A stretch of DNA of 64,000 nt from Ligustrum vulgare (lineage: Eukaryota > Streptophyta > Magnoliopsida > Lamiales > Oleaceae), in the NCBI GenBank assembly GCA_963555705.1, contig OY743189.1, forward strand, positions 8,511,501 to 8,575,500, in the 5' to 3' direction. Below are positions 1 to 10,388 of the stretch, in pieces (positions within the stretch are counted from its first letter, which is position 1; each line of letters opens with the position of its first letter). The position numbers were made by a program, and so were the translations under genes. The notes beneath the pieces are model-generated. The model was given only the letters and a program-made list of their open reading frames with translations, had not been told where the DNA came from and ran no database searches.

Positions 1-1
1 A

Positions 2-1437
2 CTGGACCCCTCGGAACAGCTTTGCGAAATGAAAGAGCACGATGAGATCTCCTTTATTGATGCTATGCGGGCCAATGTTATTGCTCAAGGTGGGTTGACA
101 TAAGGCAAACAAAATCGGATTGCTCAAAATGAACTAAGGATGTCACAGGTATAATATCAATAAAAGAGGCATATAACGAGGAAGACAATGCTGATTCCTT
201 ACTTTGAGAGGTATAGACTCTCTTTCTTTCTGTAACCATTAATGAATTTGAATCCTGAATTTAGTAAAGTTCCTAAGAAAGATTGACTTTTTCCTTATCA
301 ATTGAGAATTTTAAATTTGATCGATAATACAAGACCTCTATAATAAAATTATTGATTTCATTATTTTATATTTTTGTCTCACAGTCTTTTGATTTTTATA
401 TCTATTAGGCACAGCAGTCACTAATATATCCAACCCGGGAATTTTACTTCAAGAAATCTCAAGTGGACTTTGTCGGGGATTTAGTCTCGGGTGGCGAACT
501 GTCACTTAATGGAACTAGAATTGAGTTTAAAGATATAATATCAGTTATTGATGAATTGCATTTGTTGAAGAACTCAAGCAAATCAAGTAAGCAGACAATG
601 CTAGTCCCTTACTTTCTTTCTTTCTATAACCATTAACTTTGTCTATCAGATTTGTACTTCTATATAGACATGACAAAGTTTGGCCTTGATTTCTCGTGTA
701 TAAGAGGACGTTGAGTTAAATCTGTCCATGGTTCAAGTTTTTTGGTCTGTCTAAATCCCCTTAGGGCCATCTTAGATGTGATGAGATAGTAAATAATATC
801 ATACCTACATTAATCACCACACTTTCATTTCATTAAACATGCGGAGAAGAGGATCAAGTACTAATGCAAGGAGAGCAAACCTCGAAACTGTGAAAATTGC
901 TCCTTGAAAGAGGTAAGAATGCACATTCACATCAAGAAAATTCATTTCTCTTATTGTTTCACCCCCACCATTTTCTTGATTGGCAAAACTACCTTTTAAT
1001 GCCTTTTTTGTCAAATATTTACATCTCAGGTAATCTTTTCTATTGAGTAGTTGTTGTCCGTGTTACTGAGGAATTTGACATGTTTGGCTAAACTTTTGTA
1101 GAAGTTACTTTTTTGGCGGGGTTTTAGTTCAATAACTTATTTTTTGCAAGTGAGTCTTCGCTTACTCCTCGAGAAAGCACTTTTTCTTTTTAAAGCTTAG
1201 CCAAACATCTCCAGTTATCCCCCCTTCCTACCTTTCTTACCTCTTGGCTTCCTACCACCTCATATTTTGTGTGATACCTTGTGTTGCAGTACCGAGAAAG
1301 TTAAGGAAAAATTTAAAGATGCATTCAATGATGTCTTGAATAGTGGAAAATGATTCAATGTGGCTGCTCTTGATTGCACTGAGTATTACGTGTCATAGTT
1401 TGATGATGGATCTGCAATACGAGTGACTGTTATCTAA
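2..1437 (+). pseudogene. Unrecognised host gene remnant in three exon-like pieces
   Basis: Three coding-looking pieces share one orientation. Piece 1 (2-103) reads 33 codons (LDPSEQLCEMKEHD...) and ends in TAA. Piece 2 (about 407-600) is open and contains YPTREFYFKKSQVDF and GGELSLNGTRIEF, ending KQTMLVPYF. Piece 3 follows a good acceptor (TTGTGTTGCAG, AG at 1288-1289) and reads TEKVKEKFKDAFNDVLNSGK, then hits in-frame TGA at 1351 and TAG at 1396. The end of piece 2 plus flanking T-rich sequence also occurs at about 186-240 (MLIPYFERYR), so an exon end was duplicated locally. I do not recognise the family. The stops and the missing rest of the gene argue for a dead fragment. A spliced gene entering from the left is possible but less likely. 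Confidence 0.45.
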
Positions 1438-2212
1438 ATTTCATCTTTACTGTTTGCCCATTTTATTTACTAAGGATGATATTCTTCTTAGTATGGAGTA
1501 AGACTCTCAACAAGGACTCCATTTTCCCATTGGTTATCTGCCTGGAATGTCTATGCAAGAGCAAAATTGTTAAATGCATTCAATTTTGAACTCCATATCA
1601 GATAACATGCATAGAGATATCAGATTCCTTTGAAATTCAGGAATATACCTCGTACATTCTATGTAAGCATATTTCCATTTTCGAGTAATAGTTTTATAGT
1701 TCCTATTTCATTCACTTTGTATGTTATGTTATTGCCATAATAACCTGCCCCTCTTTAGTTTCTTTAAAATCACGAAAATACACATTAATGATGAATAACA
1801 CCTAATCGGAAGCAAAAATTTTAGATTTCGTAAGAATAGAAAAATAAAATGAACACAGAGAATTTTTCGAGCCTAAGTCCCAGATGTTAAGTGACAATGT
1901 CACTTAATCCCAAGTTGAGCATCCATTTAAAAAGAATATTGCTCGATTGAACTATAAATGTCCAAAAATGACAAAAAAGTTCAATACAATTACATGTATA
2001 CACAAAAAGACTACACAAATCACTTATCTTTAAGGATCTTCAAAAGTTTGTACAAAATGACGATAAGTGTATTTTATATACTTATTTAGATACTAAAAAT
2101 AGGGTATTTTATTTTCGTTCCCAACAGAAAATTAGATAGTGATAGATTGAGGGAACCAAACTGAAATACGTGCTTGCTACATGATCAACATTATCAGCGA
2201 CGTAGCAATAAT
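1438..2212. other. Intergenic AT-rich stretch, no gene seen
   Basis: No open frame with codon structure and no RNA gene are visible. A short inverted repeat at about 2063-2085 (ATAAGTGTAT, then ATATACTTAT) resembles the first bases of the Athila-like LTRs elsewhere in the window, but the similarity does not continue. Confidence 0.5.
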
Positions 2213-3674
2213 TGTAACGCCCCAGGTTCTAGATACCCGGAATGCCACTTCATCGTCTCAGACTAACTTTCAAAATGATAATTGAGAGAAAATAATCGAA
2301 ATCTAAATTCACTTGATTTCATAGGAATTGACTCAAATGGTCAACAATTTGAGTATTGAAATAACTTGACAAAAATAAATAAGTTCATAATTTCAAATAA
2401 AAACATTTTTTAAAGACTTGTTAATAGCCACCATTGTACGCCTCGTCGCTAACTCCATCATCTGCAAAATTTGTTTTAGGAAAACGTGAGTATTTCAAAG
2501 AAATACTCAGTAGACTCACGCACAATAATAATTTCATATTATAAATTAAAACACATAATCATGATATTCAAGTCTCAGGTGTCTAAAAGATCACCAGTAG
2601 TCTCATGAACCAATAATAAATACAAGTTCAACTCTCATGCATTTAAACAAGTAAATTCTCTTAACATAATCTCATGCTTAAAAAGTAAGTAATTCTCATG
2701 AACACAATCATACATGTCAACTTATAATCCAAATAATCATTGATGTGCATTTTTGAAAAGATGAGTTCATAAATAAGAGTCTACCTTATTTCTAGAGTTT
2801 TGAGAAAACAAGATTAAACTTTCTAGTGTTCTCGTGCCTCATCTAATCCTATAAATATAAATAAATATATAATTAAATTCATATATTGGAATAATCAAGT
2901 CTAGAATGATGAATTTGTGTAAAACAAGTCTTTTTTTTAGTATTTTAGCTTAATTAGAATTCTATTTTGAGTCAATTAGTGGCTAGATTATTTTTTTCTA
3001 TTTATACGCTTTTTCCATTCATTATAATTCAGACTTTGAATTTGAATAAAAGAGATTGAATGTTTTTCAATTGTTTAATGTGTGGATTCACATTACAAAT
3101 CCGAACTTATCAAGATTGATTATCTTGTGACGTTCATCTCGAACTTATCAAATATTTGCTAGAATATTTGTGGCGTTCAAAATCAGAAACTCATCAAGGA
3201 GATTGGGCAAATCCTTGTGGCATTTTGAAAGTCGTGGTTCTTTATTCCGCATCGTCGAGACATCGCGTCGTGAATATTGGGTCATGATTCATCCGTCCAA
3301 CCACAACCTGAGTTCCGAACTTTTCGGTGTTTCTTCCGTGCTTCGAATCTTATCAGATTTGGTCGATGATGATGGTGAGTTTTTTGGTTCAATCTGGTGT
3401 GAAATCTGCCATACCAAAATTTCATTTGGGAGAGGTTCTGCTGTGGTGTCAAGCTTTGGCCGTTGTGTAAGTGTGTCGTAGAGGATTACAGATTGATGAA
3501 AATACTTATTCAAGTTTGCAGTGTGCGTGAGGGAAGGAAAATGGGAGGAAGAAGGAGATGATTTATACACTGTTCCTCGGACATTTTGAGTTTTGAAATT
3601 GAATTGGCTAGAGTTTAGAATTTGGAATAGCTGGAGTTACACCGTGTATTAGCTGAGAATTAATTTTCGTCACA
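2213..3674 (-). mobile_element. Solo LTR, family S (TGTAGCG...GGGGCGTTACA), reverse orientation
   Basis: Reads on the minus strand from TGTGACGAAAATT (at 3674) to GGGGCGTTACA (at 2213), with the TG...CA ends of an LTR. Blocks are shared with the family S copy at 54950-57671: the end near GAAGTGGCGTCCC, the AGTCTACTGAGTATTTCTTT-like block (about 2490-2520), and the AAGGTAGACTC block (about 2780). A TATAAAT box (minus strand, about 3563) precedes an open stretch, as expected inside an LTR. Flanking pentamers ATAAT (2208-2212) and AAAAT (3675-3679) match at four of five positions, a weak TSD. At about 1.5 kb it is shorter than its relatives, so part is deleted. ORFs at 3170-3570 on both strands are LTR sequence, not genes. 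Confidence 0.65.
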
Positions 3675-3689
3675 AAAATTTAGTTGTAC

Positions 3690-4545
3690 TCGTACGAAAA
3701 TATGATTACATGGTGGGGATAGACCTAGAGTTGGCTTGCTACAGGCTATAGATTGTCCCATATCACCCTAATTACAGACAGAAGCGATGGCTCATGAGCT
3801 TAGAGAAGTACGAAACTTTGAAAGAAGAGGTGTCAAAACTATTAAAAATTGCATAATCAGGGAATCTAGATATCCAAAATTGGTATCCAACCCTGTGTTA
3901 GTTCCTAAGAAATGCTTGAAGTTGAGGTTGTACATTGATTTCATCAACGTGAATCAGGCTTGCCCGAAAGAAAACTTCCCTCTCACCCGAATTGATCAAC
4001 TAGTAGATTCTACAGCAAGCCATGAAATGCTAATCTTCATTTATGCCTACTTTGGATACAATCAGATCCCAATACACGAATTTGACGAAGAACACACATC
4101 CTTCATAACGAAAAGGGGGCTCTATTGCTATAAAGTCATGTCCATTGGGACAAAGAATGCATGAGCTACCTATCAAAGGCCGGTGAACCAAATGTTTACA
4201 AAACAACTAGGAATTACTATGGAAGTCTACATAGTTGACATTCTTTTGAAAAGCTTGACTACTGCAAATCGTATTGAACACCTGAGGGAGACTTTCAATA
4301 TACTAGGAAAATATAGGATGAAGTTCAATCCCAAAAAATGTACGTTCAGGGTAGGATCTAGAAAGTTTCTAAGGTTCATGGTTAACAGTTGTAGAATTGA
4401 AGCCAAACCCAGAAAAAATCAAGGGTTTGTTGGAAATCATCTTCCCACGAAATCCAAAGGAAGTTCAAAGCTTAATAAAAAGAGTGGCAAAACTAAGCAA
4501 AGTTTGTCTCCAAATCCACTAATAAATGCTTACCATTCTTAAAAA
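3690..4545 (+). pseudogene. Tat reverse transcriptase (broken)
   Basis: RT of a Ty3/gypsy Tat element. The linker ahead of RT is recognisable (YDYMVGID, about 3701-3720, then YRQKRW and LKEEVSKLL in a neighbouring frame). The fingers/palm follow in the frame of 3787: NPVLVPKK, IDFINVNQACPKENFPL, RIDQLVDSTASHE. TGA at 4162 breaks the frame, then MNQMFTKQLGITMEVYIVDI continues at 4183. The catalytic box, normally YVDD, reads YIVD, so the first catalytic Asp is lost. Thumb similarity (KFNPKKCTF) runs to about 4380 and then decays through frameshifts. Not functional. Confidence 0.85.
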
Positions 4546-5628
4546 TTCTTAAAGAGAAGAAAAAGTTTGAATGGATGCCGGAGTGAAAAGAAGCATTCAC
4601 AATGGTAAAGGAGTTCATGGGGTAGGCACCACTGTTATCAAAACCAAAAATCGGAGAGTCATTGTTCCTCTATTTGGCTATTTCAAAGGAAGCTGTGAGC
4701 TCTTTCTTAATTAGAGAAGAGGATGGAAGCCAACTCCCTATGTATTATGTGAGTAAATGATGTAGGACAAAATCGATGCAAAATTAGATCGTAAAGGACT
4801 TGACTGCAATTTACAGATTTGGTGTCCGACCTCCAATTTTGGCCCATAATATGTCTATTTTGGGTAGTTCGACGACAAGTGCAACTCACTATGTTTCTAT
4901 GACATACGATAGAATTTGGGCATTTGAGATCGTTCAGAAAGTGAAAACAATGTTTTAATATTTTAATGCTATTTCTGTCATTTAGTTTATCTTGAATTCT
5001 TTTTATTTTATTTGATCTAGAATAGGTTTTATGGTTTCCTAGATGATTTATAATATGCTTCTTTGTTTTATTTAGTTAATTTATAATAGGTTTTATACTT
5101 TTCCTATTTGATTTAAAATATGTTTCTTTGATTTATGACCCTATAAATAGAGGGTTAATTCATTATTTTAATTTATTCAGATTATTAATAAAATTCTTGA
5201 GATTTCTTCTCAATTCGCTTGGTGGATTTCAAGTTGCTTGGTTGATTCCAAGTTTTATCTTTTAGGGATTTCATTTGAAATTTCTTGCTTGCTTCCATCC
5301 TACGTCAGTAAAGCCTTGCTGGATGCTAAACACACTATCCAGACATGGAGAAACTAACTTTGGCTTTTTTATAGTAGCCCGGAAGCTCTGGCCCTATTTT
5401 TAATCGCACTCCATTCGATTACTTACCAATTTTCCCATGTGGCATGTCCTACAAAAGCCAGATAAATTTGGGAGGTTTATGAAGTGGATTGTTGAAGTCA
5501 GTTTGTTCGACCTTCAATATATGTCCCAGACAACCATAAAGGGCCAAGCACTGGTGGACTTCATTACTAAATCCTCCCATATTCCTGAAGTTGAGATGAC
5601 TGAAAAGAACGAGGACCAGTTGGAATGA
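4546..5628 (+). pseudogene. Tat first RNase H and connection remnant, split by a solo LTR
   Basis: Left half (4546-4757) reads FEWMPE, FLYLAISKEAVSSFLIREEDG and MYYVSK. Right half (5308-5628) reads SKALLDAK, then in shifted frames PDMEKLTLAF and EVSLFDLQYMSQTTIKGQALVDF. This is the usual degenerate gypsy-type RNase H that precedes the second RNase H in Tat elements. Deleting 4758-5307 plus one copy of GTAAA restores ...YYVSK-ALLDAK... in frame. Several frameshifts and stops remain. Confidence 0.8.
4758..5307. mobile_element. Solo LTR, 550 bp, TSD GTAAA
   Basis: Begins TGATGTAGGA and ends TCCTACGTCA, giving 10-bp imperfect terminal inverted repeats with TG/CA ends. It is flanked by GTAAA at 4753-4757 and 5308-5312. 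A TATA-like CCTATAAATAG lies at about 5141, with a polyadenylation-like AATAAAA downstream, so the promoter suggests plus orientation. No coding content. It interrupts the Tat RNase H, so it is younger than the Tat element. Confidence 0.85.
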
Positions 5629-6100
5629 AGATTGTTTGTTGATGGATCTTCTACTTAAGGAAGGTCCAGAGCTGGAGTAATATTTCTCAATCCGAAAAGG
5701 AACAAGTTGCACAGTGTTGTTCACTTTGGTTTCATAGGTTCCAATAATGTAGCGGAGATAGAGCACTCATTAAAGGTTTAAAGTTAGCAATAGCTTTGAA
5801 AGCAAAAGCGTTGATGAAAAATAGGGATTCCCAACTCGTTGTAAGCGAAGTCAATGGGCAGTTTGTTGCTAAGAAGCCCAGTATGGTGGCATACCAGAAG
5901 AAGGTAAAAGACCTGGTGACTTATTTTGAAAATTTTGATTTGGTCCAAATATCAAGGACTGAAACACATAAATGCTGACACATTGTCAAAACTAGCAAGC
6001 ATCAAGGATTCAAAGATCCTAAACATTGTGCCCATTGAGCACCTCCCAATCCCTTCCACTAAGTCCAAGGAAGAAATTCTCTCTACAAAAGAGGGGACAT
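5629..6100 (+). pseudogene. Tat second (archaeal-type) RNase H, broken
   Basis: The recognisable run starts RLFVDGSST (first catalytic Asp) and continues with NNVAEIE (Glu), NRDSQLVVSEVNGQFVAKKP (Asp) and DTLSKLAS (last Asp) in shifted frames up to about 6000. The four acidic positions of RNase H are all still readable. A stop follows FVDGSST and further frameshifts occur near 5770 and 5978. An RNase H of this type after a degenerate first RNase H is diagnostic for Tat. The segment leads into the integrase at about 6170. Confidence 0.8.
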
Positions 6101-6169
6101 CATAGATGGATTCATTGATTGCCTGTTGAAAGCATCAAACTCTGCCGGATGACTTTAAATCAATCCAAA

Positions 6170-6803
6170 AATTACAAAGGTATGCGGATCATTTTGTTCT
6201 GAAGGATGGGATTTTGTATAAAAGAAGAAATATTGCACCCCTGATTCGGTGTGTAGGTACTGAGGATGGAAAATATGTCATAAGAGAAATCCTTGAAGGC
6301 ATTCGTAGGAATCGTGCTGGAGCCCTATCTTTAGCCCGTAAGACCCTGAAATAGGGGTACTTTTGGCACACCATGAGAAAGGATGCATACGACTTTGTTC
6401 ACAAGTGCGACAAGTGCCAATGATATGCCACCATACCTCACCAGCCCAATCACAAGCTAAGATTCGTAACAAGCCCCGAGCCCCTTGTAAAATGGGGAAT
6501 AGACATAATTAGGCCTATACCAAATGGAAGGAGGAACCATTCTTATGTGATGTGGCCATAGACTACTTCACCAAATGAGTTGAAACTGAACCTTTAATGA
6601 AAATCACATAGAACAACACTTCCAAATTCATTTGAAAGAACATAATTTGTAGGTTTGACATTCTCCATTCTTTAGCGACAGACAATGAGAAGCAATTCAG
6701 GAATATGAAGGTTGAGGAATTGTACAATAACTTTGGAATCTGCAAGCTATTTTCCTCCCCTCGTCATCTAAAAGAAAATGGACAAGTGGAAGCGGTCAAC
6801 AAG
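6170..6803 (+). pseudogene. Tat integrase, N-terminal and core part (broken)
   Basis: Starts with RYADHFVLKDGILYKR. The HHCC zinc region keeps CDKC (about 6408) but both expected His positions read Arg (RNRAGALSLARK). Core: KWGIDIIRPIPNG (first Asp, about 6490), ATDNEKQF (second Asp, about 6680) and KENGQVEAVNK (Glu, about 6790), so DDE survives in scattered frames. Stops occur at several points. The domain is cut at 6803 by the solo LTR insertion and continues at 10232. Confidence 0.85.
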
Positions 6804-7951
6804 TGTAACGATTGAGAATTTTCAAGTTAATTGTTAAATAAATATTTTATTTCTCAATTCTCAAATAAAAATGTGTCATTATAACTTTCCCCACTTTCAA
6901 ATTTAAGTGTATTCGTCTAGCCAAGTCATTATTTTCGAGCCAATGAAATAAATTTAAATCCAAATTGGTTTTTAGCCAAAACTTCATTTTATTTTTAATT
7001 TCAAATTGCTTTAAATTCAAATTCCAATTTGAATATTATCCAAATTATTTTTAAGTCCAAATTCAAATTTATCTAAATCCAAATTCCATCTCTTATGCAA
7101 TAATATTTTGAGAGGTATTCTACTTGCTTTTCCTTTCCCAAGTCCAAGTTTTTTCAAAATCCTATTCTAAATCAAACACTTCCCAACCGATCAATACCTA
7201 TATATAACCTTATTCTACCTGTAATTCACAATACAAATATCAGAGCACCAAATTCTAGCATCAACTCGGTAAGCCTTTAATCTCTCCATTCATGCACAAA
7301 TTCACCACCACTCTGGAAGCCATAACCAATCCTGAAGCAGATATTCCACTGACTTCTTCACAAGCTCCAATTGAACCTTACCACCATCGATTGCAAACCA
7401 CCATGAACCGAGCCTCTCACAATCTGCACAATTCCACAACCAAGTGTCAAAACCAACCGTACCTCTATCATCACATCACGAATCAACCACAATTCCAAGA
7501 ACCACCATAGTCACCCCCAATCAAATGATCGACCAACATTGTCGACTGAACTTCAAAACCCACGTACACCGCAACCCATGGCAAACTGAAAAAACACACC
7601 ACCTTCAACCATCACCTTGTACAAAAATTTTGATTCACAATCAAACACCACCACCGACGATCACTTCCCAACCGTAGCCACCACCTCCAATCTTAGATCG
7701 ACCAAATATCAAACCTGAAAACCAAGATAATAAATTGACCCACTTACCTAGATTAGACCATGGCCAAAAATCGCACACCAAGTTCGAACCGGAGCGTGAC
7801 TTTCGCACCAAATCTGAATCCACCCAAATCAACTTCACACACACTCCAATGCATGTCGCCACCACTGGGTCGTGGCGCTTCCGTTGGCATCTCCTCCGAT
7901 GACAGTAGCATTGAAGATGACTAATCGCCATCTCTCTTTTCTTCCTCTGTT

Positions 7952-7954
<3 letters not shown>

Positions 7955-8001
<47 letters not shown>
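7955..8001. repeat. (AG)n microsatellite
   Basis: About 22 AG units within the family S LTR. A minus-strand ORF reads this as Leu-Ser repeats and is not a gene. The family S copy at 54950 has a short (AG)n followed by (TA)n at the equivalent place. Confidence 0.95.
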
Positions 8002-8003
<2 letters not shown>

Positions 8004-8866
8004 TTGATTTCTTATTAAAAGTTGATTTTCCAAAATTAACCTATTTGTCCCAGCTTTTCAAAGAGTCGAAATTCAGTCCCTACAGATTTTTAAATGTTTC
8101 AAGTTCAGCCCAATGTTTTCTAGGCCTTTATTTTCAAACCCTAAATATTTAAACAGTGTTTTAATTATCAATCCAAGTTTCTGAAAATCCTATTTCAGCC
8201 GCAAAACTTTTCAAATTCGACTTTGTTAAATTTCAAATTAGTCCCTAAACTTTTAAATTCATTTTAAAACTTTTAATTCCCAAATTACGAATTTAAGAAT
8301 TATTTCTTTTGGCTAGATGAGGTCGTGAGAATTTTCTAAAAGCACTTTAGCTTCACATCAAGTTCAATTTTCAGAAAATTTCAAGACTTTTAGGTGGGGT
8401 TTACATTAAAGCAATTGTGGTTATCTTGTTCATATTATTTCTTGATGTGTGATTTTAATTGTGGCATAATACTTCTACGTATGAAAAGGTTTCCAGGGAC
8501 CGTAAATAGGTTCAAGATCAAAAGTGGGTCGTTGGGATTGTCCCACAGTGCTCAATTTTATTTAGCACAAATAACATGTTATCAGAGATCGTAAATAAGC
8601 TCGAGATCAAAAGTGGGTCCTTGGGGATGTCCCACAGTACACAAATCAACAGGAAGTTTTTGTATTAGTAAGATACTCATAATTGAATTTGCATGTTTGG
8701 ATTTAACTTGAACTGATTGCTGTATCCCAACTGAGTATAATTCATTTTGCTCGCCCCAATATTTCCACCCTTTTAAGTTAAGGAACTCGGCTATGCATGG
8801 CAATGACTGAGACAATCTTTGAATAAAAGGATAGATTATTTCAATTAATAAGTTATAGAAAACTAA

Positions 8867-9513
8867 GCGGCGGTTCTCTTTGTATTTCGATTTTGAATTT
8901 TGAGTTTTGGATTTTGGTTATTTGTTTTGGGATTGTTGAAAACATGTTCTCTTTGTAATTTTGGAAAACTGTTTTCAAAAATAGAAAGATGAAAAATGCG
9001 TTTACTTTGTAATTTTCTGATATATTTATTTTGTGATATTTTATATGTAAAAAATGATTGATTTGTTGAATTACATTAATTTTAATGTCAATAAATCAGT
9101 TATTTCTCTATGTCAATAAATTCATCATTAATATTGTTTCAGCAAACAAAAATTCAATCTCATACCAACAAAATCTTAACATGGATCTATATATAATGAT
9201 AAAATAACATAAGAATTTCAAGTGAAAGTAGTGTCTCACATTTACAAAAGAAAAAAAATTATTAACATGGATCTATATATAATGGAAAAATAACATAAGA
9301 ACTTCAAGTGAAGGAAGTGTCTCACATTTACAAAAAAAAATAAAAATAAAAAACTTAACATGGATCTATATTTAATGGCAAACTAACATAAGAACTTCAA
9401 GTGAAGGAAGTGTAGAACATTTAAAAAAAAAAAAAAAAAAATCTTAACATGGATCTATATATAATGACAAAATAATATAAAAATTTCAAGTGAAGGAAGT
9501 GTCTCATATTTAC

Positions 9514-9544
<31 letters not shown>

Positions 9545-9816
9545 AACATGGATCTATATATAATGGCAAAATAACATAATAACTTCAAGTGAAAGAACTG
9601 ACTCATAAAAATAAAAAATAAATCCAAAATGCGCGTTTTTGACTTTTTTAACGCAAAACATCCAAAACGCTATAAACTCGTTTTGAGTTTCCTTTGTATT
9701 TTTTTTTTAGTATTTTGGAAAACGCATTTCTGAAAACGGGCAAAGTGAACGCGTTTTCGATATTTCCAAAAATCGAAAAATCAAAACGGGCTGAAAACAG
9801 CAAAGAGAACGGGACC
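8867..9816. mobile_element. PIF/Harbinger-like MITE nested in the solo LTR
   Basis: Ends are imperfect inverted repeats: GCGGCGGTTCTCTTTG at the left and the complement GGTCCCGTTCTCTTTG at the right, with similarity extending inward (T-rich left arm, A-rich right arm). TAA flanks it at 8864-8866 and 9817-9819, the 3-bp target typical of Harbinger/Tourist elements. About 950 bp, no transposase; the interior is mostly the tandem array at 9172-9610. Assignment rests on the ends and TSD only. Confidence 0.65.
9172..9610. repeat. Five-unit minisatellite with poly(A) spacers
   Basis: The unit begins TTAACATGGATCTATATATA, continues through ACTTCAAGTGAAGGAAGTG and ends in a run of A. Units start near 9175, 9261, 9355, 9444 and 9541. 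Length varies (about 85-97 bp), mostly through the A run. Confidence 0.9.
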
Positions 9817-10231
9817 TAATATTTTGATAGTTGATTTCCATCCGTTAATTTAATTTTAAAATCTAGTATTTCACAACTTTTGGCATTTTGCTTATTACTA
9901 TGATTTGTAGTGATAATTTGATTTGAGTAAACTATTTCAATAAATGACGCTTCTGTGTTCCATATCTAAAATATATTATTTTAGCAACCATCTTCCATTT
10001 TTCAAAGTAATTTTGAATCCTTATTATTTTGCAAGTTGACGATTCGTTGATTATGTTTGATATTGAAAATTAAATTATTTCAATCAATTATACTTCCTCA
10101 TCTTATTTCTAGCTGTTATTGTTTTTAAAGAAATATTTATGCATTTTGGCATTTATTTAAAACACTTATTTTAAGCCAATATAGACTTTAGTAGCCTTCT
10201 TAGTTAACAGAATTTGGGGCGTCACAACAAG

Positions 10232-10388
10232 ACCATCAACAACACGCTGAAAAAGAAAGTTGGAGTCAATGAAACGAGCATGGTTGGATAAAATTCTACA
10301 GGTCCTATGGGCAATTTAGACCACATTAGGAAGGCCCCTGTAGGATTACCGCTAAGGTAGCCCCTGGGGCTTACAAAATAGAAGACCT
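10232..10388 (+). pseudogene. Tat integrase, C-terminal part (second segment)
   Basis: Continues the integrase interrupted at 6803: TINNTLKKKVG, then STGPMGNLDHIRKAP in a decayed frame, ending AYKIEDL at 10388. It is cut by the Athila-like element; the last codons resume at 17732. Confidence 0.8.

Larger units (their letters stand above)
6804..10226 (+). mobile_element. Solo LTR, family S, TSD ACAAG, inserted in integrase
   Basis: Starts TGTAACGATTGAGAATTTTC and ends GGGGCGTCACA. ACAAG flanks both sides (6799-6803 and 10227-10231). Without it the Tat integrase reads on as EAVNK-TINNTLKKK. Length is about 3.4 kb, or about 2.5 kb after removing the MITE at 8867-9816. Inside lie a region rich in CCACCA-type repeats (7290-7900), an (AG)n tract and a Pro/Ser-coding-like region that is only LTR sequence. 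The CTTTTGGCTAGATGAGG block (about 8307) matches CTTTTGGCTAGGCGATAC in the copy at 54950-57671. No retroviral genes inside. Confidence 0.85.

Noticed and set aside
2059..2090. Athila-like LTR start (ATAAGTGTAT, ATATACTTAT) upstream of the reverse solo LTR
   Set aside because: Similarity is only about 25 bp and not followed by LTR sequence; could be chance in AT-rich DNA.
3170..3570. 103- and 93-codon ORFs on opposite strands
   Set aside because: Inside the reverse solo LTR; not conserved as proteins in the other LTR copies.
7292..8033. Overlapping ORFs on both strands (His/Pro/Thr-rich plus strand, Leu-Ser repeat minus strand)
   Set aside because: Lie in the family S LTR; produced by CCACC-rich text and the (AG)n tract, with no conserved domain.
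9172..9610. CRISPR-like array
   Set aside because: Direct tandem minisatellite in a plant nuclear genome; spacing is poly(A), not unique spacers.
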